Below are positions 7,844-15,746 of a DNA stretch of 22,630 bases, in pieces. Numbering within the stretch: position 1 is the stretch's first letter; each line of letters begins with the position of its first letter. This DNA comes from a virus. The DNA is taken from the IMG/VR virus record IMGVR_UViG_3300034072_000599, positions 1-22,630 of that record; one strand, written 5' to 3'. Below the pieces are notes generated by a model. That model ran no database searches. It worked only from the letters and a program-made list of their open reading frames with translations, and was not told the DNA's origin. The position numbers and the translations under genes are program-made.

Positions 7844-8287
7844 ATGGCCAACAATCGCACCCTCACCAGCGCCAACGCGATCCTGCTCATTGCCGTAAAC
7901 CCGATCTTCCCGATCGCGGTGCGCATTCAGGGTTTCAGCGCCGACGACATCACGGACATGGACAACATCGACCCCGTCGAAACGTCCATGGGTATCGATG
8001 GTCGTCTCAGCGCCGGTTTCGTGCCAGTCGCAGTGCGTCAGAACATCACGCTGCAGGCCGATTCAAAGAGCAACGACTTCTTCGAATACTGGGCCACCTA
8101 CGAGCGGACCCAGAAGGAAAAGATCGTGGCTTCCGGAACGCTGATCATCCCGGCGACTGACCGGCAGTACACGATGACGCGCGGCTTCCTGCGTACCTAT
8201 TCCCCCATGCCCGCTGCACGTCGGTCGTTGCAGCCGCGCCGGTTCACGCTGGAATGGGAACAGGTCGTACCGACGCCGAAGATCTGA
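7844..8287 (+). CDS. Tail tube protein
   Basis: The gene directly follows the sheath, the standard place of the tube gene in contractile tails. The 147-residue length is typical of tube subunits. ETSMGIDGRLSAGFVPVAVRQNITLQADSKSNDFFEYW (landmarks MGIDGR near residue 48 and ITLQADSKSND near residue 67) follows the MGxDG...ITL...S.N pattern of the XkdM/DUF3277-like tube fold. The C-terminus ends in a beta strand (RRFTLEWEQV). It would stack as hexameric rings inside the sheath. A GGGGCAGG Shine-Dalgarno precedes ATG 7844. Confidence 0.75.
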   Translation: MANNRTLTSANAILLIAVNPIFPIAVRIQGFSADDITDMDNIDPVETSMGIDGRLSAGFVPVAVRQNITLQADSKSNDFFEYWATYERTQKEKIVASGTLIIPATDRQYTMTRGFLRTYSPMPAARRSLQPRRFTLEWEQVVPTPKI

Positions 8288-8294
8288 GGCTGAC

Positions 8295-8828
8295 ATGGCG
8301 CGCAAATTCAAAGTTCTCACAATCGCTGCCGAGGGTCGGGACAGGGGCAAGTCGTTCCTGATCGTTGAGAAGTCGGCCTACGATGCCGAGAAGTGGGCGA
8401 CACGGGCCATGCTTGCCCTGTCGCGTGCTGGCGCCACGGTAGACGATGACGCCATCGCTTCGGGCGCGCTCGGCATCCTGGCGACGGGCCTCGATGCATT
8501 CCGAGTCCTGCCTTTTGAGGAAGCGGAGCCGCTGCTCGACGAGATGATGTCGTGCGTTCACTTCGTGCCTGATCCGGCCAAGGTCGACGCCATGTCGGGC
8601 CGTCCGGTCACGCGTCCCCTGATGCGTCCCGACGACTTCAATGACGGCGATATCGAGGAAGTGGCGACACTGATCCAGGTCCGCGAGGAGGTGCTTTCCT
8701 TGCATCTGGGTTTTTCGTTGGCCGCCGTGCTGTCCAGTATGGCGGCGAGTCTACGTATGAGCCGGCAGAATACATCAACGTCCCCCGCACCTGCGGAGCC
8801 TGCGTCGGAGCCGGTCGCGCAAGCCTGA
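8295..8828 (+). CDS. Tail assembly chaperone, short (0-frame) product
   Basis: This 177-residue protein sits between the tube and tape measure genes, the classical position of the G/GT-type tail assembly chaperones. It begins MARKFKVLTIAAEG with an early RDRGKSFLIVEKSAYDAEKW pattern, and is helical in the middle. A slippery heptamer G GGT TTT lies at 8708-8714 in the correct phase (codons GGT 8709-8711 and TTT 8712-8714). Ribosomes that do not slip finish at 8828 with a Ser/Pro/Ala-rich tail. Those that slip by -1 make the longer form listed separately. Confidence 0.8.
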   Translation: MARKFKVLTIAAEGRDRGKSFLIVEKSAYDAEKWATRAMLALSRAGATVDDDAIASGALGILATGLDAFRVLPFEEAEPLLDEMMSCVHFVPDPAKVDAMSGRPVTRPLMRPDDFNDGDIEEVATLIQVREEVLSLHLGFSLAAVLSSMAASLRMSRQNTSTSPAPAEPASEPVAQA

Positions 8829-8938
8829 TCGAACTGCAGACCGTCTACTCGATCGAAGACGTCTATGACCTGCTCGAGATCGGTATCGTCGACAGCGAGA
8901 ATGAGCGCAGGGCTCATGAGGCGGCGCGGGAGGACTGA
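8714..8938 (+). CDS. Tail chaperone -1 frameshift extension (T domain)
   Basis: In the -1 frame relative to the chaperone, the sequence is open from the slippery site to TGA 8936-8938. Slipping at GGGTTTT (8708-8714) joins the first 140 residues to a 74-residue extension, giving about 214 residues. The extension begins FVGRRAVQYGGEST and contains TCGACVGAGRASLIELQ, then TVYSIEDVYDLLEIGIVD and ENERRAHEAARED. The end resembles small DUF6889-like phage proteins found at this spot. Third positions in this frame are GC-rich, so it is truly coding. No good start codon with a Shine-Dalgarno is visible at the overlap. The fused protein would bring the tape measure protein to the tube. Confidence 0.75.
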   Translation, partial: FVGRRAVQYGGESTYEPAEYINVPRTCGACVGAGRASLIELQTVYSIEDVYDLLEIGIVDSENERRAHEAARED

Positions 8939-8939
8939 C

Positions 8940-8963
8940 CTATCCTGAGGTTACGACCTCGGA
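8940..8963 (+). promoter_or_regulatory. Hairpin repeat, copy 2 (upstream of tape measure gene)
   Basis: This is the second copy of the element at 721-744. Bases 8945-8951 (CTGAGGT) pair with 8956-8962 (ACCTCGG), including one T·G pair, around a TACG tetraloop. Compared with copy 1 one pair is improved (G-C for A·C) and one weakened (T·G for T-A), so the stem is preserved as a whole. It occupies nearly the whole gap between the chaperone frameshift stop and the tape measure ATG at 8971, where GGAGCAGGAC serves as the Shine-Dalgarno. It could mask or position that ribosome binding site. Confidence 0.5.
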
Positions 8964-8970
8964 GCAGGAC

Positions 8971-10410
8971 ATGGCGACGCACATCCTAGATGCATTTCTG
9001 GTCACCTTCGGGCTCGACACTTCCGACTTCGAGGAAGGTGAGCGCGATGTCACCGACCGCACCAAGCGGCTTCGGGAGGAACAGCGCCGCAGCTTCACCG
9101 AGATCGAGCATTACGGCAAAAAGACCGGCGAGGCGATCAAGGGTCTCAGCCGCGACGTCATCGGGCTCGGACTGGCCTTCATGGGCGCCCGCTCGATCAC
9201 GGGTCTGATCTCGAACATGATGACCGGCGCGGCCGTTGCCGACCGTTTCGGCCAGACCTTGGGCATGAATGCCAGGCAGGTCTGGGCGTGGCGCATGGCC
9301 ATGAAATCGGTCGGCGGCGAGACGGCAGAGGGTGATGCGGCCCTGTCTGCGGTGCAAGGTGCCAAGATGGGCTTCCGCATGGGCAATATGAGCCCCGACC
9401 AGGCGGCGGCCTATGGCAGGCTCGGAATCACCGGAAACGACCTCCGCAATGCTGATGCGGGGTCGATACTGCAGAAGCTGGCTGGCGCGCAGGGCAAGAT
9501 GGACCCTCAGCTCTATGCCAGCCTGCTGCAGCAAATCGGCCTGCCCGCGTCCACCATCTATTTCCTGCAGCAGGGCAAGGACAGCGTCGACAAGCTGCTG
9601 CGTCAGTTCGAGGCCGACGCCAAAGGCCAAGAGGCTCTGGCGAAGGAACAGGAGCAGCTCCAGAAGACGATGACGGAGTTGACGACCACGATCCAGAAGG
9701 AACTCGTCCCGCCACTGACCCGGATTGCCCAATGGCTGAACGGGATCATGGGTGGCGGGGACGCGCCGGCCAAGCCCAACGCGCCGGGGGAGTCGTCATG
9801 GTTTGGCGGTCTCTTCAAGCTGAAGCCTGACGGCGGTGGCTGGTCTGTCCCCGGCACCGGCAAGACGCGTGCCGATCGCAACAACAATCCCGGCAATATT
9901 GTCGATTCGCCGTGGACTAGGAAGCAGGCGGGCTATGCCGGGAAGGACGGCAGGTTCGCTCGGTTTGCATCTCCGGAACACGGCTTTGCCGCCATGGAGA
10001 ATCTGCTCGGCGGCTACATGAAGCAGGGCCGCACTACGCTCTCTGGCATCATCTCGAAGTGGGCGCCGCCACATGAGAACAACGTTGCCGCCTACGTGCA
10101 ACACGTCTCGAAGCTGACCGGCCTGAGCCCGAACCAGCAGCTTGGAGCAGAGCATATCCCGCTAATCGCCCGCGCGATGGCCAAGCACGAAGGGTACAGC
10201 TTCAAGACGAACACGGCTTTCTCGGGGCTCGCCTCGATGCAGCGCAACATCGAAAGGTTCGGTGCCAGAGGGGGTGGCGGCAACATCACGGTCCAGAACA
10301 TGACGGTACATACCCAAGCCAAGGACGGTCACCAGCTGATGCGTGATGTCAGAATTGCGACCCAGCGCCGCGCCGCTGTGGCTCAGTCCGATCGCGTGGT
10401 GAACCCCTGA
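8971..10410 (+). CDS. Tape measure protein with C-terminal lysozyme-like domain
   Basis: The 479-residue protein follows the chaperone, as expected of the tape measure. Residues 1-250 contain charged helices (EEGERDVTDRTKRLREEQRR, then a hydrophobic helix at about 62-90 with GLGLAFMGARSITGLI) and a helical segment ending near ELVPPLTRIAQWL. A Gly/Pro-rich linker (about 259-300) leads to RNNNPGNI, RFASPEHGFAAMENLLGGY and WAPPHENNVAAYVQHV, a pattern of phage tail lysozyme-like or transglycosylase-like domains (about 300-400). The C-terminus is Gly-rich. The protein should set tail length, and the C-terminal domain may cut peptidoglycan during infection. It is short for a tape measure, which suggests a short tail. 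Confidence 0.8.
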   Translation: MATHILDAFLVTFGLDTSDFEEGERDVTDRTKRLREEQRRSFTEIEHYGKKTGEAIKGLSRDVIGLGLAFMGARSITGLISNMMTGAAVADRFGQTLGMNARQVWAWRMAMKSVGGETAEGDAALSAVQGAKMGFRMGNMSPDQAAAYGRLGITGNDLRNADAGSILQKLAGAQGKMDPQLYASLLQQIGLPASTIYFLQQGKDSVDKLLRQFEADAKGQEALAKEQEQLQKTMTELTTTIQKELVPPLTRIAQWLNGIMGGGDAPAKPNAPGESSWFGGLFKLKPDGGGWSVPGTGKTRADRNNNPGNIVDSPWTRKQAGYAGKDGRFARFASPEHGFAAMENLLGGYMKQGRTTLSGIISKWAPPHENNVAAYVQHVSKLTGLSPNQQLGAEHIPLIARAMAKHEGYSFKTNTAFSGLASMQRNIERFGARGGGGNITVQNMTVHTQAKDGHQLMRDVRIATQRRAAVAQSDRVVNP

Positions 10411-11024
10411 TGGCTGGTCCTGTCTTCCCCGATGTCCCCAAGGCGCCCGGCGTCCCTGCTGTCGCGCGCAGCATCCTCAATCCCGGAACTGAAACGGAAC
10501 CGAGACTGACGCAGGACAGCATCACGGTCACGGCGGCGGCCAAGAACCAGTGGGGCATCTACACCACCGCCGGGGCGCAGGCGCTCGAACCGGACAGCAT
10601 CACAGCGATCGGCTACGATGCCGAATATCGTGTTGCCGACTTCCCGATCGAGGAAGGCGGCTTCGAGAGCTATGACAAGGTGGCAGTACCGTTCCAGAAC
10701 CGCGTCGTGATGACGAAGGGCGGCACCTTGGAACAGCGCCGTGCTTTCCTGCGTGCCGTGGACGAGATTAAGGGCAACCTCGAGCTCTACAACGTCGTCA
10801 CTCCGGAATGGACCTATCTCAACGTCAACATCGTGCACGTCAGCATCGATCGCAGCCGCGAGAACGGCGCAGGCCTGATCACGGTCGAGTTGCAGTTGCA
10901 AGAGATCAGGCAAAACGCGACAGCGTCTTTCAGCCAGACCCGTGATCCGGCGAGTGCTGATCCAGTCAGCAACGGTTCGGTACAGGCGCAGGCGTCGCAG
11001 GCAGATACGTCGGGGGTGCAATGA
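10410..11024 (+). CDS. Baseplate/tail-tip adaptor protein
   Basis: The ATG overlaps the last base of the tape measure stop. The 204-residue protein has a disordered Pro/Thr-rich N-terminus (to about residue 45). A beta-rich core follows with WGIYTTAGAQALEPDSI, FPIEEGGFESYDKVAVPF and GGTLEQRRAFLRAVDEI, and the C-terminus is Ser/Ala/Gln-rich. The EEGGFESYDKV...P pattern occurs in tail-tip proteins encoded just after the tape measure in myophages, which link the tube to the hub. The exact family name is uncertain; gene order is the main support. Confidence 0.65.
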   Translation: MAGPVFPDVPKAPGVPAVARSILNPGTETEPRLTQDSITVTAAAKNQWGIYTTAGAQALEPDSITAIGYDAEYRVADFPIEEGGFESYDKVAVPFQNRVVMTKGGTLEQRRAFLRAVDEIKGNLELYNVVTPEWTYLNVNIVHVSIDRSRENGAGLITVELQLQEIRQNATASFSQTRDPASADPVSNGSVQAQASQADTSGVQ

Positions 11025-11311
11025 CCTACGATATTCCCCTCGCCGCGGTGCCGTCGCAGACGCTTTCGATCCAGCTTGGCGGCAAAGCCTGTCGGCTCAG
11101 CATCTACCAGAAACGCACCGGTCTCTATGTCGACATCACGGTCAATGATCGCCTGGTTCTGTCCGGCGCGCTGGGCCGTGACCGGACCTGGCTGGTGCGC
11201 GGCGCCCATTTCGGTTTCCCCGGTGATCTGACCTTCATTGATGGCCAAGGCGTCAGTGATCCGAACTATGCGGGGCTTGGCACCAGATACCGCTTGGTCT
11301 GGCAGGCATGA
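11021..11311 (+). CDS. Baseplate plug protein
   Basis: This 96-residue protein has the pattern of phage baseplate plug proteins (DUF6983-like): MTYDIPLAAVPSQTLSIQLGG at the N-terminus, then LYVDITVNDRLVLSG and a C-terminal FIDGQGVSDPNYAGLGTRYRLVW. The DPxYxGLGxRYxL ending is characteristic. Its fold would be a small beta barrel near the spike that closes the tube end. It overlaps its neighbours by four bases on both sides (ATGA), so translation is coupled. Confidence 0.75.
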   Translation: MTYDIPLAAVPSQTLSIQLGGKACRLSIYQKRTGLYVDITVNDRLVLSGALGRDRTWLVRGAHFGFPGDLTFIDGQGVSDPNYAGLGTRYRLVWQA

Positions 11312-12177
11312 CTTTCGCGCGCCGCATCATCAATCTGCAGTTCCAGCTCGGCCAAGGCGACTTCGGAACGGCGGGAACCGATACCGTCACGCTCGAGGGG
11401 CTGAGGTGCAGCGCCAACATCGTCCGTGCGGGCCTCGGTTTCAGCCGAGCCGATATCCAGATCTGGGGCATGTCGCTGGATCTGATGAACAAGCTCACGG
11501 TGACGCAGAAGTTCTTCTTCGAGAACACCCGCTACAATCAGGTCATCGTTTCAGCTGGTGACGAAGACGGCGGTGTTGCCATGTGCTTCGGCGGTACAGT
11601 CCGCGAAGCTTGGGCTGATGGGCGTCAGGCACCGGACATCATGTTCCATGTCAGCGCCGATTCCGGGCAATTCGCGCTAAGCAAGTCGGTGCCGCCGGTC
11701 AGCTTCAAGGGCAGTGTTGATGCCGCATTGGTCCTGTCCGGCATCGCCCAGCAGATGGGCTACCAGTTCGAGAATGGCGGCATCACCGGCACACTCTCCA
11801 ATCCCTACAAGCCCGGCACGCCACGAGCCCAACTGGAATCCGTCTGCCGCGACATCGACTGCTTGCTGGACGTGGACGAGGCTACGCAAACAGTCGCGGT
11901 CTGGCCGAAACGTGGGAGCAGAGGCGGCGAGGTGATCCGTATCGCGCCTGACAGCGGGCTTGTCGGCTACCCCTCCTTCACCCAGTCTGGGATACAATTC
12001 ACGACACTCTACAATCCCAGTCTCGCCTTCGGCAGGCCGATCCGCATGGAAAGCCAGTTCACCGCGGCAAACGGGCAATGGAACGTTTCGGCGCTGCAAC
12101 ACCGGCTCGATGCCAACGTGCCCGGCGGGCAGTGGTTTACTGACGTGGAGTGCAACTATTTGGACATGACCGCATGA
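11308..12177 (+). CDS. Baseplate hub protein (gp27/gp44-like)
   Basis: A 289-residue protein encoded between plug and spike, the usual place of the hub that carries the spike. The N-terminus (MTFARRIINLQFQLG) is followed by DTVTLEGLRCSANIVRAG and a MSLDLMNKLTV segment, and by a mid-region hub domain with VDAALVLSGIAQQMGYQFE, as in T4 gp27-like and Mu gp44-like proteins. The C-terminal third has WPKRGSRGGEVIRI and a beta-rich stretch. As a trimer it would bind the tube and the spike. ATGA overlaps link it to both neighbours. Confidence 0.75.
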   Translation: MTFARRIINLQFQLGQGDFGTAGTDTVTLEGLRCSANIVRAGLGFSRADIQIWGMSLDLMNKLTVTQKFFFENTRYNQVIVSAGDEDGGVAMCFGGTVREAWADGRQAPDIMFHVSADSGQFALSKSVPPVSFKGSVDAALVLSGIAQQMGYQFENGGITGTLSNPYKPGTPRAQLESVCRDIDCLLDVDEATQTVAVWPKRGSRGGEVIRIAPDSGLVGYPSFTQSGIQFTTLYNPSLAFGRPIRMESQFTAANGQWNVSALQHRLDANVPGGQWFTDVECNYLDMTA

Positions 12178-12845
12178 CCGAGAACGTCACCGGTTTCGGC
12201 GCCCTCGCCTTTGCTCAAGACGACATGAGCCTGATGCGCTTCATCGCGCGCCAGGAGATGAATGGTCTGGCGACGACAACACTTGTCGAGGTCGTCGCCG
12301 TTGACAGCGATACCGTGGATGTAAAGCCGCTGGTCAAGCAGGTTGACGGCGCCGGTAACGGCATCGACCACGGCATCATCCACGGCCTGCCGGTGCATGC
12401 GATCAGGGCCGGTGCTGCCGTAATCAGAATCACGCCGCGCATCGGTGATATCGGGGCCGCCCTGTTCTGTCACAGCGACATCTCTGGGGTTAAGGCGAAC
12501 AAGGCAGCATCAGTGCCAGGCTCTGGACGCCGCTACGACTGGTCCGATGGGCTCTACATCGGCGGCTTCCTGCCCAAGGTGGCCGCGACGACCATCATCG
12601 AGATCGATGCCGACGACAACGTCAGCATCACGGCGCCGACGGTGAAGGTCTCGGTCACTGATGCCGTCGAGATCACGGGCCCGGTCACGACGGACACCGA
12701 ATACCGTGTCGATGGAGTGAAGGTTGTCGGGGTGCAAGGCTCGGCAATCACTGACCCCGCAGGCGGTTCCACGATCGATACCCAAGCCCGGACAGCAATC
12801 GGCTCCATCCTCTCGGCTTTGAGGGCGCACGGCCTCATCGCGTAG
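12174..12845 (+). CDS. Membrane-puncturing spike protein (Gp138-like / gpV type)
   Basis: Starting at ATG 12174 (ATGA overlap), the 223-residue protein matches the spike type with an N-terminal OB-fold domain: TTTLVEVVAVDSDTVDVKPL, then IIHGLPVHAIRAG and RITPRIGDIGAALFCHSDI (about residues 38-105). The residues after about 140 show repeating beta strands, IIEIDADDNVSITAPTVKVS then VEITGPVTTDTEYRVDG, as in a triple-stranded beta helix needle. The last 40 residues (SAITDPAGGSTIDTQARTAI) form a helix-capped end more usual in tail fibres. It would trimerise on the hub and pierce the outer membrane. Confidence 0.75.
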   Translation: MTENVTGFGALAFAQDDMSLMRFIARQEMNGLATTTLVEVVAVDSDTVDVKPLVKQVDGAGNGIDHGIIHGLPVHAIRAGAAVIRITPRIGDIGAALFCHSDISGVKANKAASVPGSGRRYDWSDGLYIGGFLPKVAATTIIEIDADDNVSITAPTVKVSVTDAVEITGPVTTDTEYRVDGVKVVGVQGSAITDPAGGSTIDTQARTAIGSILSALRAHGLIA

Positions 12846-12855
12846 CCTTGATTAC

Positions 12856-13194
12856 ATGGCTGCAACGCTACTTCTCGACCGCGATACCTGGGATCTTTGC
12901 CTGACAGCGAATGGCGACATCGCTGTCGCGACGGAACCCTATGCGCTGGAGCAGGATGTCGCCTCGGAGTGCCGCGTCTTCGAAGGCGAATGCTATTACG
13001 ACACGACGCGGGGCATTCCTTACCTGACCTCAATCCTTGGCCGACCGGTGCCGGTGCAGATCCTCAAGGAGAAACTGGCGCAGGCGGCGCGGCGCGTCCC
13101 CGGTGTCCGTAACGCAACAGCCTATCTCACTGATATCTCTGGCCGCTCCGTCTCCGGTCAGGTCCAGTTCAATTCCGGAACCGCGACACTATGA
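12856..13194 (+). CDS. Baseplate wedge protein (gp25/gpW-like)
   Basis: The 112-residue protein carries the pattern of gp25-like wedge proteins: DTWDLCLTANGDIAVAT, then ALEQDVASECRVFEGECYYD and GIPYLTSILGRPVPVQILKEKLAQ (landmarks near residues 11, 30 and 52). It is followed by VPGVRNATAYL. In contractile tails this lysozyme-like-fold protein starts the sheath and links to gpJ, which is the next gene. The C-terminus is a short beta region. The stop overlaps the gpJ start. Confidence 0.8.
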   Translation: MAATLLLDRDTWDLCLTANGDIAVATEPYALEQDVASECRVFEGECYYDTTRGIPYLTSILGRPVPVQILKEKLAQAARRVPGVRNATAYLTDISGRSVSGQVQFNSGTATL

Positions 13195-14399
13195 CCACCA
13201 ATGTTCCATCGGTGCAGTTCACTGCGGCGGGCCTCGTCGTCCCCACGGAATCGGCGATCAAGGCCGGGCTGTGGGCGGACTTCCAAGGGGCTTTCGGCGG
13301 AAATCTCAACGAATCTGACGCGACGCCGCAGGGGCAGCTCGTCGCCAGTCTCGCCGCGACTATCGGCGCCAGCAACGACCTGTTGCTCCAGCTCGTCAAC
13401 TTCGTCGATCCCGCCTTCACCTCAGGACGGATGCAGGACGCCATTGCCCGCATCTACTACCTGACGCGCATCGCTGCGACTTCGACGCTTGTCCAGGCGA
13501 CATGCACCGGAGCCACTGGCACAGTTATCCCGGCGGGTTCGCTGGCTCTGGCCAGTGACGGCACGATCTACCAGAGCTTGGGCGACGCGACAGTTGCATC
13601 GGGCGGTTCGGTATCGGTGACCTTTGCCGCGATCGAGACCGGCCCCATCGCGTGCCCCGCTGGCTCGCTGTCGCAGATCTATCGCGTCGTTCCGGGCTGG
13701 GACAGCATCAGCAACCCTTCCGATGGCATCATTGGACGCAACGAGGAGACGGCTGCGGAATTCGAGAAGCGACGCAGCGATTCCGTGGCGGGCAACGCAA
13801 CCGGCATCCTGCCTTCAATTCGCGCCGCCGTGCTTGCCGTTAACGGCGTCATCGATGCCCATGTGACCGAGAACCCGACTGATGCTCCGGTGACTACGGG
13901 CGGGGTCACCATCGCTGCGAACTCGCTGTATGTCGCTGTCAGTGGCGGCACCAATGCTGCGGTTGCTGCTGCGATCTGGTCAAGAAAGCCTCCGGGCTGC
14001 GCCTATACCGGCACCACCACCGTGACCGTGACGGACACGCAGGGCTATTCGCCGCCCTACCCGACATACTCGGTCAAGTTCACGCGACCTTCGACACTGC
14101 CGATCTACTTTGCCATCGAAATTGCCGACAACGGCATCGTGCCGGCCGATGCAGCGGACCAGATCAGGACCGCAGTTGTGGCCGCCTTCAATGGTGAAGA
14201 TGGTGGTCAAAGGGCGCGCATCGGAACCACGATCTATGCCCTGCGGTTTGCAGCCGCTGTCACCGGCCTCGGGCCGTGGGCGCAACTGATCTCGATTTCG
14301 ATCGGCACCACCTCGACGCCAACTGCCAGCGAAGTTGCTGTCAACATCGACAAGCTGCCGACGATTGACGCTGCCAACATCACGGTCACTTTGGTGTGA
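13191..14399 (+). CDS. Baseplate protein J
   Basis: The 402-residue length and pattern fit the baseplate J family, the wedge protein homologous to P2 gpJ and T4 gp6. Features are an N-terminal helix with ATPQGQLVASLAATIG, a domain with LTRIAATSTLVQATCTG and IPAGSLALASDGTIYQS, then the conserved NEETAAEFEKRRSDSVAGNATG and IRAAVLAVNGVIDAHVTEN (about residues 185-235). The C-terminal end is ADQIRTAVVAAFNGEDGGQR and beta strands. It would form the ring round the hub. The gene is coupled by overlaps to gp25-like and DUF2612 genes. Confidence 0.85.
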   Translation: MTTNVPSVQFTAAGLVVPTESAIKAGLWADFQGAFGGNLNESDATPQGQLVASLAATIGASNDLLLQLVNFVDPAFTSGRMQDAIARIYYLTRIAATSTLVQATCTGATGTVIPAGSLALASDGTIYQSLGDATVASGGSVSVTFAAIETGPIACPAGSLSQIYRVVPGWDSISNPSDGIIGRNEETAAEFEKRRSDSVAGNATGILPSIRAAVLAVNGVIDAHVTENPTDAPVTTGGVTIAANSLYVAVSGGTNAAVAAAIWSRKPPGCAYTGTTTVTVTDTQGYSPPYPTYSVKFTRPSTLPIYFAIEIADNGIVPADAADQIRTAVVAAFNGEDGGQRARIGTTIYALRFAAAVTGLGPWAQLISISIGTTSTPTASEVAVNIDKLPTIDAANITVTLV

Positions 14400-15028
14400 C
14401 GACGCTCGTCGCCTTTTCCTCGGAGCCATTGGGCTTCACCGGCGGTCTCGATGGCGGCACCGCTGTTGCGTTCGATGCCCGTCAGACGCTGCTGAGCCAG
14501 TACGCCAATAGCCCGATCATTGTGGGGCTGGTCGAAGCCCTGAGCACGGCACTCGACCGGCAAGCAGCGTTTAACGAGTTCTACGACATGGTCTGGAACG
14601 TCGATACCGCAGAAGGGTTCGGCTTGGACATCTGGGGCCGGATTGTTGGGGTCAGCCGGGCCCTGTATGTCAGTGACAGCCTCTATCTCGGCTTCAGCGA
14701 CAGTACCGATGCAGTTCCGTTCGGGTCCGGCATCTTCTGGGGAGCAGGTCGCCTGACCCCGAATTTCAAGCTCACCGATGCTGCGTATCGCCGCCTCATT
14801 CTCGCCAAGGCCGCGCTCAACATCACCAACGGTTCGGTCCCTGCGATCAATGCAATCCTGCGGGCGCTTTTTCCCGGCTACGGCAATGTCTACGTCCGCG
14901 ACAACGGCGACATGACGCTGACCTATGTCTTCGGAGCAGCACTGTCCAAAGTAGATTACGCGATCGTTTCGCAGTCCGGTGCCCTGCCAAGGCCGGTCGG
15001 TGTCAGCTTCGATGTGGAACAGCCCTGA
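14396..15028 (+). CDS. Baseplate protein gpI-like (DUF2612 family)
   Basis: The 210-residue product fits DUF2612: LLSQYANSPIIVGLVEAL near residue 32, then YDMVWNVDTAEGFGLDIWGRIVGVSR (about 63-88), and YRRLILAKAALNITNGSVPAINAILRALFPG. The family takes the place of P2 gpI, joining gpJ to the tail fibre. GTG 14396 overlaps the stop of gpJ (GTGA), so the start is fixed by coupling. The following gene encodes the fibre, in agreement with this role. Confidence 0.8.
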   Translation: MTTLVAFSSEPLGFTGGLDGGTAVAFDARQTLLSQYANSPIIVGLVEALSTALDRQAAFNEFYDMVWNVDTAEGFGLDIWGRIVGVSRALYVSDSLYLGFSDSTDAVPFGSGIFWGAGRLTPNFKLTDAAYRRLILAKAALNITNGSVPAINAILRALFPGYGNVYVRDNGDMTLTYVFGAALSKVDYAIVSQSGALPRPVGVSFDVEQP

Positions 15029-15744
15029 TGCAGCAGTCTGATCTTCCCGCCCGCTTCCCGATCCCGTTCGGGAACAGTGCCGGGGCAAGCTATATCAGGC
15101 CGATCCCAAAGGACCCCGTGACGCCCACGGGATCGGACGCGCCAGCCAGTCTGACCGAGGGCTTCCCGCCGGAATGCTTCCTGCCGGAAAGCAGTGGCGG
15201 CATCCCGCCGAACGGCAAGGACTTCAACGGCCTCTTCAACCAGATTACCGCGGCGCTGCGGTGGATGGCTGCGGGTGGGCCAGCGATCTACAACTCCGAC
15301 TTCTCGACCGCGATCGGTGGCTATCCACGCGGCGCCGTTCTTGCCTCCGTGGCAACGACTGGCATCCTCTGGCAATCGACCGCCAACAACAACACAACCG
15401 ATCCCGATAGTGTCGGTGCCGCGAACTGGGTCCGCTACTCGTCGGGTTCCGGCCCGCAGGTCGTCACCTCAGTGCTCAACGAGAACGGCGGCTACCGGGT
15501 CTGGTCGGACGGCTTCAAGGAGACTTGGGGCTACGTCACGGTCGGCGGCAACACGTCGGCAACCTACAACGTGCCTGTCACTCACACGACATGGATCAAT
15601 CCCGTCATCGCAATCGGCGTCCAGAGCGGTGACGACAACAACTCCGAGAACACCGGCATCGCTTCGTACAGCATCTCGCAGATCACGATCTACAGCGCCG
15701 AGAACTTCTCGATGCGCGTCCTGATCCAGACCAAGGGGGTTTGA
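15028..15744 (+). CDS. Tail fibre / receptor-binding protein
   Basis: This 238-residue protein follows the DUF2612 gene. The N-terminal domain (to about residue 130) has IPPNGKDFNGLFNQITAALRW and the typical YPRGAVLASVATTGILWQS followed by NNNTTDPDS and NW (landmarks at about 60-130), seen in fibres of many tailed phages. The C-terminal domain (about 150-238) has YRVWSDGFKETWGYVTVGG and beta strands ending VLIQTKGV. It resembles compact gp53/gp37-like receptor-binding tips. It is short, so host recognition would depend on a stubby fibre. No separate fibre chaperone is seen. Confidence 0.75.
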   Translation: MQQSDLPARFPIPFGNSAGASYIRPIPKDPVTPTGSDAPASLTEGFPPECFLPESSGGIPPNGKDFNGLFNQITAALRWMAAGGPAIYNSDFSTAIGGYPRGAVLASVATTGILWQSTANNNTTDPDSVGAANWVRYSSGSGPQVVTSVLNENGGYRVWSDGFKETWGYVTVGGNTSATYNVPVTHTTWINPVIAIGVQSGDDNNSENTGIASYSISQITIYSAENFSMRVLIQTKGV

Positions 15745-15746
15745 CC

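Noticed and set aside
8986-9732. 248-aa minus-strand frame in the tape measure gene
   Set aside because: It is a shadow of the tape measure coding frame, with no start signal and no domain.
14234-15088. 284-aa minus-strand frame across gpJ and DUF2612 genes
   Set aside because: It spans two well supported plus-strand genes and has an unlikely composition for a real protein.
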